A DNA stretch of 64,000 nt from Ruminococcus sp. AF46-10NS (GCF_003474435.1 NZ_QRNF01000017.1:1-64000); one strand, 5' to 3'. Positions 54,253 through 63,095 are shown, counted from the first letter of the stretch. Numbers and translations: made by a program. The notes: generated by a model from the letters alone, not told the origin.

Positions 54253-55811
54253 GCAGTAACTTTCAAAATCTTATCCGTTGCTTTAAGATGCTTTAACGCA
54301 ACCCAACCTCTTTGCGTATACACAAGATGATCTGCTGTCATTTTTATACTGTTCCCATCTTCCAACGTAAGTTTATAAATATCTGCATTTTTTCTTGTCT
54401 TTCGTACATTGTAAAATGTAGATATTGCTCTCTTTCTTCGTTTTACATCATAGCAGTACACCTTTCCTTTCTTTCCAACTAATTTTTCTATTGGAATCTT
54501 TCCTTTTACCGTATCTATCAATGTATCTCCTGTGAGACAATGATCGAATTGTTTCACCGGTTTGTCTTCTCCTCTTTCCAGGGCTTTCTCATCCCAGATG
54601 TAAGAAGCAAATTCTTTTATGGTTTCTTTACAGGAAGAAGCAAAGACAATCTTCTCCAGGTTCAGAAGCATTCCAACCAACCGGATTCCATCCAGAACAT
54701 CATTGTTGGCTTTCAGGACCTTATATCCCCGTTTCCGGAGCTCTGCAATAAAAGAAGCAGCCGATGGATCCACGATGATCGCTTTGATCCTGGTTCCATC
54801 CAGCCACTCTTTCAGGTCGTCTGCATATTCGGAATCTGTTTTCTGTTTGCCTTTTTCTCTTCCGGAATAGTAATACTCCCGGATGCAGTACCATTTTCCG
54901 TTGGTTCCTTTGTTCCACAGCAGGAATACTGTGGCGTTCTGTGTACCATAGTCACAGGAAACATACCTATTCCCGTTGATCAGCAGCTGATAGAAATCTT
55001 TGATATCCTGGACATGTTTGTTCTCGTCGAACATGTCGTAGATGATTCCCTCTGCTGCCGCCCAAAGCCCCATGATGTAACGTTTAAAGAATACTCCAAC
55101 GTACATGCTCCGGTATCTGGCCTTGATTTCTTCATCCAGGGACAGGTTATCATCCATGGTGAAATGAAGATACAGGATATCCTTCAGGCCTGGGTCTTTC
55201 CCCTCCGCGGCTGCCTGCTGTATTCTCCGAACAGTTTCTTCTTTTCCCAGGTATCCGGTGGATTTATCTATCCAGTTCTGTTTGAACCAGTGATACGGAC
55301 CGTCCGGATTACAGTTAAACCAGAACTTCGATCCTTTCACAGAACATCGGCCTGTTGCCTGGTTTACAAAAGATTCCGGCATTAGGGCAACCTCATCAAA
55401 GAACACACCTGCCAATGTGATTCCCTGGATGAGATCCTGAGATCTTTCGTCCTTGCCACCGAAAATGTAAAAGTAATTCTCTTTTCCATCTTTTCGGATA
55501 GTCAGGAGATTGTCTGCCCTGTGATCCGTGATGGAATATCCTCTTGACAATAACATCAGTTTCAGCCAGAACAGAACATTTCGCCGGAAAGATCCTATAG
55601 TCTTTCCACACATAGCAAAATTTTGACCATTAAAACTGTTCATGGCCCATATGGCAAATGACAAGGACATACTGATGGTCTTTCCTGATCGGATTGCTCC
55701 ATCAGCAATGATCCCATTGTAATCTTTTACTGGAGAGTTATCTGTCCACCAATTCAAAGTCATTCTTTGCTTCTTTGAGAATGGCTTGAACTTAAATATC
55801 TGTCTCTTCAT
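54249..55811 (-). CDS. Terminase large subunit, N-part, fused to N-terminal intein half
   Basis: 520 aa. Residues 1-424 are TerL: Walker A-like GAIRSGKT (about 38-45), Walker B VFFDEVAL, nuclease Asp residues in CDYGTQN and IVDPSA. At the motif KQFDH the intein starts at Cys425 (codon 54537-54539): block A CLTGDTLIDT, block B MTADHLVYT. It stops after 96 intein residues. The third nuclease Asp is encoded 1.3 kb downstream after the C-intein. Overlaps TerS by 20 nt. Confidence 0.92.
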   Translation of the reverse strand: MKRQIFKFKPFSKKQRMTLNWWTDNSPVKDYNGIIADGAIRSGKTISMSLSFAIWAMNSFNGQNFAMCGKTIGSFRRNVLFWLKLMLLSRGYSITDHRADNLLTIRKDGKENYFYIFGGKDERSQDLIQGITLAGVFFDEVALMPESFVNQATGRCSVKGSKFWFNCNPDGPYHWFKQNWIDKSTGYLGKEETVRRIQQAAAEGKDPGLKDILYLHFTMDDNLSLDEEIKARYRSMYVGVFFKRYIMGLWAAAEGIIYDMFDENKHVQDIKDFYQLLINGNRYVSCDYGTQNATVFLLWNKGTNGKWYCIREYYYSGREKGKQKTDSEYADDLKEWLDGTRIKAIIVDPSAASFIAELRKRGYKVLKANNDVLDGIRLVGMLLNLEKIVFASSCKETIKEFASYIWDEKALERGEDKPVKQFDHCLTGDTLIDTVKGKIPIEKLVGKKGKVYCYDVKRRKRAISTFYNVRKTRKNADIYKLTLEDGNSIKMTADHLVYTQRGWVALKHLKATDKILKVTA

Positions 55812-56687
55812 TCTTCCAGTCCTCTGCTGCAGTTCCCTTTAACGCTTCAAGGAATCCATCATCTTCCATTTCCTCATCTTTATCTGTTTGAGCTTTCAAT
55901 CTCATTATTTCTGTCTGAGCTTTTATCTGTGCAATCTTGGCTTTCTGTTCCTCAGTTCCCAGATCCATATGATCAGATAACCACTGTAGAGCTTTCATTC
56001 TATCTGCAAGTTTGATACTGGAACCATTTTTTCCGTGTTTCACTTCACTTATGATAGTTCCATCCACCTCGGAAGAATCCCGGAAATGGATTATATTTAC
56101 AGTTTCGGTAAGTGGTTTCTTTTCCCCGGTCTGCGGATCCTCGATCTGTACCGGTCCGTACATAGACATTACAGTTGCTTCCTCTGTACCGAATTTTACA
56201 TAATCTGTTATGTCTGAAAATGCAATATCTATGTATTTCTGAAAGATGTCTGCTTCGGATAAGAATTCTCTATTAAGGCGTTCTTTTTTTAGGCTTAAAA
56301 TTTCTTCTTTTACTCTAGCATTTCCTAGCATCCTCGGTCCGTTTGCCGCTGCTGTTGGATAATCCGCTTTGTATGCTTTCTGATATGCTTTCGTGGCATT
56401 AAAACACCGGCTATAGTAAATGCAAAAAAGCCGCTGTTTATCGGTCAATTCAGGGTTTTCTATCACCTGCTCGACTTCTCTTTCAGGCGACTTCCTTTTT
56501 TTTATTTTTTTCTTATCCGAACGTCGTTATTTTTATCCGAACGTTCGCTATCCCATTTATGGGTGCATTTCCATCTTCTGACCGTACCTTCTGGTAGATT
56601 TAGTTGACTTGCAATCTCAACCAATTTCTGTCCCTGCAGGTACATTGCTTTTGCTTGTTCTATTCTTTTATCTGGTGCTCTGGCCAA
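55792..56687 (-). CDS. Terminase small subunit, frameshifted in this sequence
   Basis: Frame 1 starts at TTG 56687 (behind GAGGTGGTGAGG) with ARAPDKRIEQAKAMYLQGQK and helix-turn-helix LVEIASQLNLPEGTVRRWK. It stops at 56502. The rest, from ERSDKKKIKKRKSPEREVEQ through NPELTDKQRLFCIYYSRCFNATKAYQKAY to 55792, is in another frame. One A is missing near 56523 (AACGACG for AACGAACG). Repaired length is about 298 aa, normal for this TerS family, which binds pac or cos DNA. Confidence 0.87.
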
Positions 56688-56913
56688 GCCTCACCACCTC
56701 TCATTCGTTTCGTTTTTGATATTTGTAAATTACAGTCCTGCCGGCACCATAGTGACAGCCGATTGCTGCCACGCCGAAAGGAGGTGCGCTAACACTTACA
56801 TACAGTGTAAATCCACGCGTAAAGTATGTATATGCTGGTGCCGTGCACGCTGTACGAAAATTGGCATTAGAAAAGCAGCCCCGAAGGACTGCTTTATGTG
56901 CTTTAAAACATAT
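56688..56913. other. Spacer between the cargo unit and TerS
   Basis: No gene seen. It holds the terminator at 56869-56895 and should hold the terminase-operon promoter, which I could not assign with confidence. Confidence 0.4.
56869..56895 (-). terminator. Terminator of the DUF6864 cargo unit
   Basis: On the minus strand AAAGCAG/CTGCTTTT pair around TCCTTCGGGG, followed by TTTC. It closes the two-gene unit before TerS. Confidence 0.75.
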
Positions 56914-57263
56914 CTATCTTTCGCCTTTTCCAAATATGTAGCCTAACGTCAATGTTACTATCGGAAGAATGCTTTTCACCAGTTCTGTATACGCTGCTTT
57001 TCCCACTGTTAATGCGTGTATTATATCTACAGCGCAAAAAATAATAATATAGCACATAATGCAAAGGCTATATTCATAGATGCATTTTCTCTTTTAGTAC
57101 CAAAAAGTTTTCCCATGAAACCACCTTCTTTTTGATTTTTATTCTCAATCGAGTTTAATGCTTTCTCCTGAATATTTTCCGGCATATCTCGAAAGCCTTC
57201 TGACGTAATCAATTCTGTGATTTCTGTATTTATTTTTACTTCACCAGAATCTTTTTCTCCCAT
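56914..57263 (-). CDS. Small membrane protein of the cargo unit, frameshifted
   Basis: The first frame (GEKDSGEVKINTEITELITS start, a charged cytoplasmic domain, then a membrane segment NIAFALCAILLFFA) stops at 57027. A second frame continues as VDIIHALTVGKAAYTELVKS and a further membrane segment to 56914. One G is missing near 57033 (GCGCTG for GCGGCTG). Repaired, about 115 aa with two membrane segments. It lies 3 nt after the DUF6864 gene. Function unknown; could be a superinfection-exclusion partner. Confidence 0.65.
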
Positions 57264-57266
57264 CGC

Positions 57267-57635
57267 TTATCTTTCCTCCTGATAAACCGTATATTCAATT
57301 TTTCGTGTTCTGGCCTTTCCGTTTAAATCTCCATCCAAATATGACCAAAAATTCAAGTATATCTTTTTCCCACCAATATTTCCCAGTTCTATCGGCTGGC
57401 TTGTTCCGGTTCCAGTGTCAGAAAAATTAGTACATTGGAATTCAATGTACTCAGGATTTTTATTGTCTTTTAAAACTAATATCGTCTGTTTTAAATCGTC
57501 ATTTCGTTTAAATGTAAGCCGTAACTTTAATTTAAGACCGTCCTCGGTAAAATCAAAAACAACATTCGAATTTTCTTTAAATGCCAAAACCACTCCCGAA
57601 CTAATTATGGTTTTGTTTTCTGAACTCAACCGCAT
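57267..57635 (-). CDS. DUF6864-like protein
   Basis: About 122 aa, beta-rich: MRLSSENKTIISSGVVLAFK, then VVFDFTEDGLKLKLRLTF and a late ELGNIGGKKIYLNFWSY. Similar proteins occur singly in many chromosomes and mobile elements. I start at the ATG at 57635 after GTGGGG. With the membrane protein it forms a stand-alone unit with its own terminator, typical of a moron. Confidence 0.65.
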   Translation of the reverse strand: MRLSSENKTIISSGVVLAFKENSNVVFDFTEDGLKLKLRLTFKRNDDLKQTILVLKDNKNPEYIEFQCTNFSDTGTGTSQPIELGNIGGKKIYLNFWSYLDGDLNGKARTRKIEYTVYQEER

Positions 57636-57791
57636 GTATATCATCCCCACTTGTTTTTTCTTTCATCATACTACAAAATATTTCTTATTTCCATAAATCA
57701 TTACACAAAAAGACACCTGACTGCTGCCAGATGCCTTCTTGTGATGTAATCGGAGTTTTGTCATGCAGGTGTGGGGGGTGTACGCCTAATT

Positions 57792-57875
57792 GGAACGGAT
57801 GGATTCGAACCATCGCTATTGACTTTATCAGTCAATTTCTGGTTAACACAGTTGCTCTGCCACTAAGCTACGTTC
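57792..57875 (-). tRNA. tRNA-like sequence, degenerate or unusual
   Basis: On the minus strand a perfect T arm (GATGG-TTCGAAT-CCATC), a good D arm (GCTTAGTGGCAGAGC) and a five-pair acceptor (GAACG/CGTTC) are present. Between them are two small hairpins, CTG-TGTTAAC-CAG and ATTGACT-GATA-AGTCAAT. Neither fits the anticodon arm rules fully (position 33 is not U in either). It may be a tRNA pseudogene, a class II-like tRNA, or a tRNA mimic. Confidence 0.5.
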
Positions 57876-57995
57876 TATAACTGCTGCCAGGTCCTGTTTC
57901 CTGGCAGTGCGCTCATAAAAAGAGGATTCCATCTGTTCTTTTTGAAATCCATTGTAATGATATCATAAACAAATAGTGTATTTCCATGTACTCTT

Positions 57996-58418
57996 TCAGA
58001 TTTTGAAATTTTGTAATGCCCGGCCATGGATTTTATGTATCCATCTCCAGGTGTAATTCATTCGTAAAGCCACTTCCTCCCATTTCAGTCCTGTTATGTA
58101 TCTCAGTCTCAGAACTTCCTGCTCGTCTTCATTTTTCATCTTACTGATCTGTCTCTCAATCTTCTGATAGCATCTGGCTTTTTCCAGTCGTTCTGCTTTC
58201 AGGAGTTCGATCTGTTCGTCCAAAATAGCTATGTAATCTGACAGATCGGACTGATTGCTGCCGCGCGGCATCCCGTCATTAACTACAGACGGGAACATCT
58301 TATCTGATCTCAAACGCTGGATCTCGTCAAGGATATCCTTTTCTCTCCTTATTGCCCTGCGGTAAGATTTCAGATATTCTTTCTTCTCTTCATTTTCTCT
58401 CTGGATTTCTGTTTCCAA
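57996..58418 (-). CDS. Late-gene regulator, DUF1492/ArpU-like
   Basis: 140 aa: a long helical coiled coil (about 1-95) and a C-terminal sigma-70 region 4-like helix-turn-helix (DEQEVLRLRYITGLKWEEVALRMNY and on). Such proteins activate late transcription in Firmicute phages. It lies just upstream of the cargo unit and terminase operon, as expected for the late switch. Start at 58418. Confidence 0.8.
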   Translation of the reverse strand: METEIQRENEEKKEYLKSYRRAIRREKDILDEIQRLRSDKMFPSVVNDGMPRGSNQSDLSDYIAILDEQIELLKAERLEKARCYQKIERQISKMKNEDEQEVLRLRYITGLKWEEVALRMNYTWRWIHKIHGRALQNFKI

Positions 58419-58475
58419 TGGTATCCTCCCCTTTCTGATGCTTTTAGCCGGGAACGTGTATGCTCCCGGCTTTCT

Positions 58476-58796
58476 CTATTTCTTCCATTCTTTTCCTGTC
58501 TTTCGATCCCGTATGCCTGTAATCTCCAGTCCCAACAGACCTGCCGTATTATTCAGGACACAAAAGGCGTTATAAATGTGTGTCGGCATCCTGCCTGCTG
58601 ACCGGACCGCTTTACCAGCTGTCGGATCTGGATAACCTTCGTTGTTCTTGTAGCTCATTTCACACCTTCTTTCTTCTAAATATGATGTACAAATAAATGT
58701 ACTTGTCATTATTGTAGCTGCAATGTCTCCTCTTAACACGAAGAACCCCAAACAGTAATATAAAATGATCATTAGTATAAGTCTTATTTTCCACAT
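58476..58796 (-). CDS. Membrane segment plus small soluble domain; two possible starts
   Basis: From ATG 58796 (behind CGGAGAAG) the frame has a membrane segment (IRLILMIILYYCLGFFVLRG). From ATG 58658 (behind GAAGGTG) it encodes 60 residues: MSYKNNEGYPDPTAGKAVRS and the end GIRDRKTGKEWKK. Both starts have ribosome sites, so this may be two genes that were fused by loss of a stop or by a sequencing error. The soluble part is a common small phage protein of unknown role. Confidence 0.6.
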   Translation of the reverse strand: MWKIRLILMIILYYCLGFFVLRGDIAATIMTSTFICTSYLEERRCEMSYKNNEGYPDPTAGKAVRSAGRMPTHIYNAFCVLNNTAGLLGLEITGIRDRKTGKEWKK

Positions 58797-58797
58797 T

Positions 58798-58944
58798 TTA
58801 TCTTCTCCGATTAAATTGTCTTAACATAGCTTCTCTCCAATCCTCGCGGTGTTTCTCACAGGAATCTTCATCTTCTACAAGGATTCCTTTGCGATCACAA
58901 AGACCATTGTCGTTGTTGATACAGGTTTTACATGTCTTTTCCAT
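58798..58944 (-). CDS. 48-aa Cys-rich protein
   Basis: MEKTCKTCINNDNGLCDRKG and on; four Cys (CxxC, then two more) suggest zinc binding. Ribosome site GGGAGG is 7 nt before the ATG; its stop lies within the ribosome site region of the next gene. Too short for usual gene finders but well supported. Function unknown. Confidence 0.7.
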   Translation of the reverse strand: MEKTCKTCINNDNGLCDRKGILVEDEDSCEKHREDWREAMLRQFNRRR

Positions 58945-58959
58945 TATCTTCCTCCCGGC

Positions 58960-59199
58960 TTAACTCTTGACATTTTCATTCCACTCCTTTTTTAATGCAC
59001 ATAACGTACAACACGCTCCATCAAGTTTACTGTGATAGATCGCGCTGGTGTCCTCTGGTCTTTTCCAACAAAATTCTCCGCATACGGGACAATGCACCTT
59101 TTCCCATCCTTCTTTGCCTTCCGGCACGTTCTTGACTAGGGGCATGCACAACCAACCGCCTCTATCTGTTATTTTTCTTGGTTCCATTCTTAACACCAT
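58960..59199 (-). CDS. Zinc-ribbon-like phage protein (79 aa)
   Basis: Has CPVCGEFCW and a later CCTLCALKKEW: a two-CxxC zinc ribbon. It belongs to a cluster of four Cys-rich small genes (58798-59771). Role unknown; such clusters lie between replication and late-regulator genes. Confidence 0.7.
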   Translation of the reverse strand: MVLRMEPRKITDRGGWLCMPLVKNVPEGKEGWEKVHCPVCGEFCWKRPEDTSAIYHSKLDGACCTLCALKKEWNENVKS

Positions 59200-59214
59200 G
59201 ATTTATTTTCTCCT

Positions 59215-59460
59215 TTATGAGGTTGTAAATGCTCTGTTTATTCTTCTCCGGCCGGTTGACCTTGCCTTGAAGATACCTTTCTTCTTGCATTCCAGAGGAC
59301 TGCATCCCCTCCGGTGACCTGTGATTAGCAAATATTCACAGTGTCTGGATCCGGCTGTGGTTGTACTTCCGTCTCTGGAAAAATATAGGCATTTCTCGCA
59401 AGTGTTTCTTTTGTTTCTGTTAATCTCGGCTTCTGTCAATTCTGACCAACTTTTTTTCAT
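59215..59460 (-). CDS. Cys-rich phage protein (81 aa)
   Basis: MKKSWSELTEAEINRNKRNT then CEKCLYFS, HCEYLLITGHRRGCSPLEC and a basic end. The pattern CxxC...C...C suggests zinc binding. The start overlaps the stop of the upstream gene by 4 nt (ATGA). Confidence 0.75.
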   Translation of the reverse strand: MKKSWSELTEAEINRNKRNTCEKCLYFSRDGSTTTAGSRHCEYLLITGHRRGCSPLECKKKGIFKARSTGRRRINRAFTTS

Positions 59461-59771
59461 AACGTCTCCTTCTGTTCATAGGATGTGCATGCAAAGCACC
59501 GTTTACATTTTTCGCTTCCGAACCCCAGGCACATTCCATTGCTATCTATTCCTGCGCTTCCGATCTTGCGCTGTATGCTGCATATCTGGATTCTTTTCTT
59601 GATCCTGCAGTTTCTGCAAACAACCTTTTTTCCAACTGTACAGCCTTTCTCTCTCGCAAATACTGCTGCCCAAGTTTTGCTGACTCCTGTGTCATTAGAT
59701 TTCCAACCTGCAATCCATTCTCCACAGATATCACAGTATACGTCTGTTTCTACAGTTCTTTTGATTGCCAT
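59457..59771 (-). CDS. Zinc-finger-like phage protein (104 aa)
   Basis: CDICGEWIAGW and VCRNCRIKK form one likely zinc site; KCKRCFAC a second cluster. Possibly DNA or RNA binding. It is in the same unit as its neighbours. Confidence 0.7.
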   Translation of the reverse strand: MAIKRTVETDVYCDICGEWIAGWKSNDTGVSKTWAAVFAREKGCTVGKKVVCRNCRIKKRIQICSIQRKIGSAGIDSNGMCLGFGSEKCKRCFACTSYEQKETL

Positions 59772-60000
59772 TTTTATTCCATCTCTTTCTCATCAGCTGA
59801 TTGAAATTCTCTACATTTCTGGTATTATGGTCATATTCTGTTGTTTCAAAAATTTCTTTCAGCGTCTCATTGAACTTCTTCCACTTGCTTTTTGTCATTC
59901 CAATTCCTGTCCAGATCTGAAATCTCAAAACGTCGGGACCTCCCGGCGGATAGAATCCTGCTCTTTTCTTGAATAACTTCTTTTTCTGTCTCTTATTCAT
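59731..60000 (-). CDS. Small basic phage protein
   Basis: 89 aa from ATG 60000 (behind AAGAAGG), reading MNKRQKKKLFKKRAGFYPPG and then a helical part with WTGIGMTKSKWKKFNETLKE. The end overlaps the next gene by 41 nt, which is unusual and may reflect a hidden indel. No family recognised. Confidence 0.6.
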   Translation of the reverse strand: MNKRQKKKLFKKRAGFYPPGGPDVLRFQIWTGIGMTKSKWKKFNETLKEIFETTEYDHNTRNVENFNQLMRKRWNKNGNQKNCRNRRIL

Positions 60001-60420
60001 ACACATCCTTCTTTTCATCTTCCTCCAGGCAGTTTTCTCCGAAGATTTTCATGAACTGTTCCCTGCTGCCATGCTCTCTTTCGAGGCCCTCTGTGCTATC
60101 TGTCTAAGTCTATAATTAACTTCCCTGTTTTTGTGAGCTGACATCTTGCCTTCTTTATGGTGTTCCAGGCACAGATGTACGGTAAGGCCACAATAATCTG
60201 AATTCTTTCTGTTGCCATTTCCGAAAAATATGTGGTGGTTCTGTATATTTACATGGCTCCCACATATGTAGCATCTGCCTTTTTTATCCCCTGGAATAAT
60301 GCTCTCCTTCTGTCTTTCGCATGGATACTTCCCCAGTTTGGGTTTTTTTCTTTTTTTCTTCCCCTGTTTTGGGAATTTCAAATTATCGTAGTTCATTTTG
60401 CATGTGTCCGATTCGGACAC
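59993..60420 (-). CDS. HNH-type phage nuclease-like protein, frameshifted near its end
   Basis: Core CYICGSHVNIQNHHIFFGNGNRK then GLTVHLCLEHHKEG is the treble-clef HNH pattern of a recombination-associated phage family. The first frame ends at 60049; in a second frame the usual tail FEREHGSREQFMKIFGENCL runs to 59993. One base is lost near 60084 (GCCTCGAAAG for GCCTTCGAAAG). Repaired length is about 142 aa. A role in branched-DNA processing or as a free-standing nuclease is possible. Confidence 0.75.
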
Positions 60421-60496
60421 TCTCCTTTCCCCTGCCGCATTTCTGACAGGCTCATGCGGCAGGTCGTATATGTTAATCGGATTTTCGAAAATACCC

Positions 60497-62326
60497 TTAT
60501 TTCTGTAATTCCTTCAAGAATTCAACTAACTCTGTTTCTGAATTTGGAAATTTGTTGTATCGTGTATGATATGTCCATTTCGGTATGTTATTCTTACGTT
60601 CTGGCTCCGGGCCTCCGACAAGGTGCATATAATAAGTTTCTGATCTTGATACCCACCAGCTGTTTCGGTCGACTGGATCTGGTGCATATTCTTCAGCGAT
60701 CAGACGGGCACCGTTTTCGAAATCGTACTTGTAGTACTTAACACCGATGTTTTTATCTTCGTACCAAAGACCCCAGACTTTGTAATTTCTCAACCATTCT
60801 TTTCTCTGGTCATTGTTCTTCATAATCGGCAATGCGGTGACTTCACCGGGATGGTCTGCGATTTTGGTATCTTCAACAAAATCGTGCTGCTTTTCGTCTG
60901 GTGTTTCCGCTACCGATTGGCAGCGTCCTTCTTCATCAAACTTGGAATCCCATGGATCGTAAAGTTTCTTTACTTCTGCAATCAGTCTTCCGTACTTCAT
61001 GGACACTTTTTCTTTTCCAATTTCAATTTCCAGTCCTGCGTTAAAGCCCATGAACGTATATCCTACCTCAGGTCCAGTGCGTCCGTTGAGGCCATGCGGC
61101 GCAATTCTCTTTTGCACTGCTCTGGCAGCTTCTCCATTGTTATTACACTGCCGGCATATTCTCATAATTGTTTTTAATTTTTCAGGATATGCCTCACAGA
61201 ATGCTTTTACTGCTGATATTATGTCTTCTGCATTCTCCGGTGCATCTATGGACACCGTCTTGACTGGCTTCCGCTTCTTTCCAAACCGTTTTATCAGTTC
61301 GTGGGCTAGTTCATTCCAGGTAAAGGTGCATTCCATGTAACTGCCAGGATTGAACATAATTCCTGTTGAATTTGCCTGATAATTAAAATTACCGTTTCTG
61401 ATTCTGACATTCTGATACCTGGTTTCAAGCAAATATGTTGTTGCATTTACATTGCACGTAAGAACATATTCTTTGTCTCCTCTGTTCAAGGCTTCGAAAA
61501 AGCGCTCTATCTGCAGTTCTGGTGTAATCGGAACCTCATTCTCTGGCGGACGGTTCTGGCCTGTTGCTGTTTCTATGCTCATCTGTCCTGGGATACCTTT
61601 CTCGGCTTCCTGCTGCCGGTACAGGGCTTTGATATCGTCCAGTGTCAGGATTCCTGTTTCTGAATACAATTTGCAGGCCTGTTTCTGATATTCCTTATTT
61701 AGCTTTGATACTTCATAGGCTACGGATATCTTGATTTTGTCTTCTGCAAATTCTGACATGAGCTGTCCGCAGAGATTTGTGCTGATTGCATGATATCTTC
61801 CCAGCTGACCGTTTGACGTTCCGATCAGGTCTTTTAATATATCCCTGGTCTTTCCTTCCATCGGCGTCTTCTCACGGAGTTCCTTCACGAGTTCTTCCAT
61901 CTTGAGCGTTTCTGTCATTTTTTCCCAGTCGGACTTATCACGGTAACAGTTGGCCTGGATGATCATGATCTGGCGTACGATGTCGTCTTCCTGGCCTGCA
62001 TCCTGTTCCAGTTCAGATGAGGTCTTGTATATACAAGGAATCCGGCTGAATTTCTCGTTTCCTTCGTTGATCAGGTCAATGCAGCACTTCCGGCGGCAAT
62101 GGCCTGCTATTACATAGTCTTTTCCGTCCTGGTTTTCGATCAGGAGCGGCTGTAGGATTCCCAGAAGCTTGATCGACTGTTTCAGTCTTTCAAGCTTCTC
62201 TGTGTTGTAGAAGTTTTCTTCTGACGGGATCAGATCTTTTGGATTCCGGTATACAATCTTCTGGTCCTGCTGCCGGTCCGGGACTGATCTGTCATTGAGA
62301 AGGCCTTTCAAGTCAAATTTCGCCAT
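60497..62326 (-). CDS. ParB/Srx-domain protein (large)
   Basis: About 609 aa. Residues 25-110 form the ParB N-terminal domain (RNPKDLIPSEENFYNTEKLERLKQSIK; GILQPLLIENQDG; YVIAGHCRRKCCIDL, the GxxRR box). A helix-turn-helix part follows (ILKDLIGTSNGQLGRYHAIS). The C-terminal half (about 280-600) is unusual and of unknown fold. Start at ATG 62326 behind GGAGATG, overlapping parA by 14 nt. With ParA it would segregate or load on DNA. Confidence 0.87.
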   Translation of the reverse strand: MAKFDLKGLLNDRSVPDRQQDQKIVYRNPKDLIPSEENFYNTEKLERLKQSIKLLGILQPLLIENQDGKDYVIAGHCRRKCCIDLINEGNEKFSRIPCIYKTSSELEQDAGQEDDIVRQIMIIQANCYRDKSDWEKMTETLKMEELVKELREKTPMEGKTRDILKDLIGTSNGQLGRYHAISTNLCGQLMSEFAEDKIKISVAYEVSKLNKEYQKQACKLYSETGILTLDDIKALYRQQEAEKGIPGQMSIETATGQNRPPENEVPITPELQIERFFEALNRGDKEYVLTCNVNATTYLLETRYQNVRIRNGNFNYQANSTGIMFNPGSYMECTFTWNELAHELIKRFGKKRKPVKTVSIDAPENAEDIISAVKAFCEAYPEKLKTIMRICRQCNNNGEAARAVQKRIAPHGLNGRTGPEVGYTFMGFNAGLEIEIGKEKVSMKYGRLIAEVKKLYDPWDSKFDEEGRCQSVAETPDEKQHDFVEDTKIADHPGEVTALPIMKNNDQRKEWLRNYKVWGLWYEDKNIGVKYYKYDFENGARLIAEEYAPDPVDRNSWWVSRSETYYMHLVGGPEPERKNNIPKWTYHTRYNKFPNSETELVEFLKELQK

Positions 62327-63095
62327 CGTCTTCATCTCCAATCATATCCAGGTACTCATTTACGAGGGTTTCATAGTCTTCTGCTGCCGCTGATCTGGGA
62401 CTGTGCAATGCTACAGGCATGCGCACGAATGTGCTCCTTGCTACTACACCAGAAAAGCGTATCTTCGTTCTCATGATCGGGTACTGTTCTTCGATGATCT
62501 CCGCTCCCTGCAGGTGCGCCTGGTTGAATTTCTGATATTTTGTTATAAAGCAGCGCACGTTCTTCAGATCCGGATTCAATTCTTCTTTTACATCATCAAT
62601 CTGATCCAGAAGCTCGTTCATACCTTCCAGTGTGTTATCATCTACTTCCACCGGGATCAGGACATCGTCTGCGGCAGTCAGGGCGTTGATCACCGACACA
62701 TTGATATCCGGAGCATTATCGATCACGCAGAAATCGTAATTATCGGCTACCTGCTGCAGCGCCTTTCTCAACCGGTTCTGCTGTGGGCGTACACGGTCCA
62801 TGGTCACTTCCATGTTTGCAGTCAGGAGACCGAGGTTTGCTGTGATGATATCCAGATGCAGATAGTCAGTCTTGTTGATCAGCTTTTCCATATCCGGATG
62901 CCGGTCTACCATGATCCGGTCGATTCCTTCCCCATCCTGGGTACGGCGGTTCATTCCACGTGAACAGTCCCCCTGCTTGTCATTATCAACCAGAAGCACC
63001 TTATATCCTTTCCGCATCAGTATGTATGCGATGTTAATGCTTGATGTAGTCTTGGCCACACCGCCCTTTAAATTGATGATTGCTATTGTTCTCAT
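62313..63095 (-). CDS. ParA family ATPase
   Basis: 260 aa. Deviant Walker A KGGVAKTTSSINIA at 10-23 with the signature Lys, motif A' CVIDNAPDIN near 125, and a typical end with RSTFVRMPVALHSP. Start at ATG 63095, behind AAGGAGG. It would form dynamic patterns with the ParB partner for partition of an extrachromosomal genome. Confidence 0.92.
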   Translation of the reverse strand: MRTIAIINLKGGVAKTTSSINIAYILMRKGYKVLLVDNDKQGDCSRGMNRRTQDGEGIDRIMVDRHPDMEKLINKTDYLHLDIITANLGLLTANMEVTMDRVRPQQNRLRKALQQVADNYDFCVIDNAPDINVSVINALTAADDVLIPVEVDDNTLEGMNELLDQIDDVKEELNPDLKNVRCFITKYQKFNQAHLQGAEIIEEQYPIMRTKIRFSGVVARSTFVRMPVALHSPRSAAAEDYETLVNEYLDMIGDEDDGEI

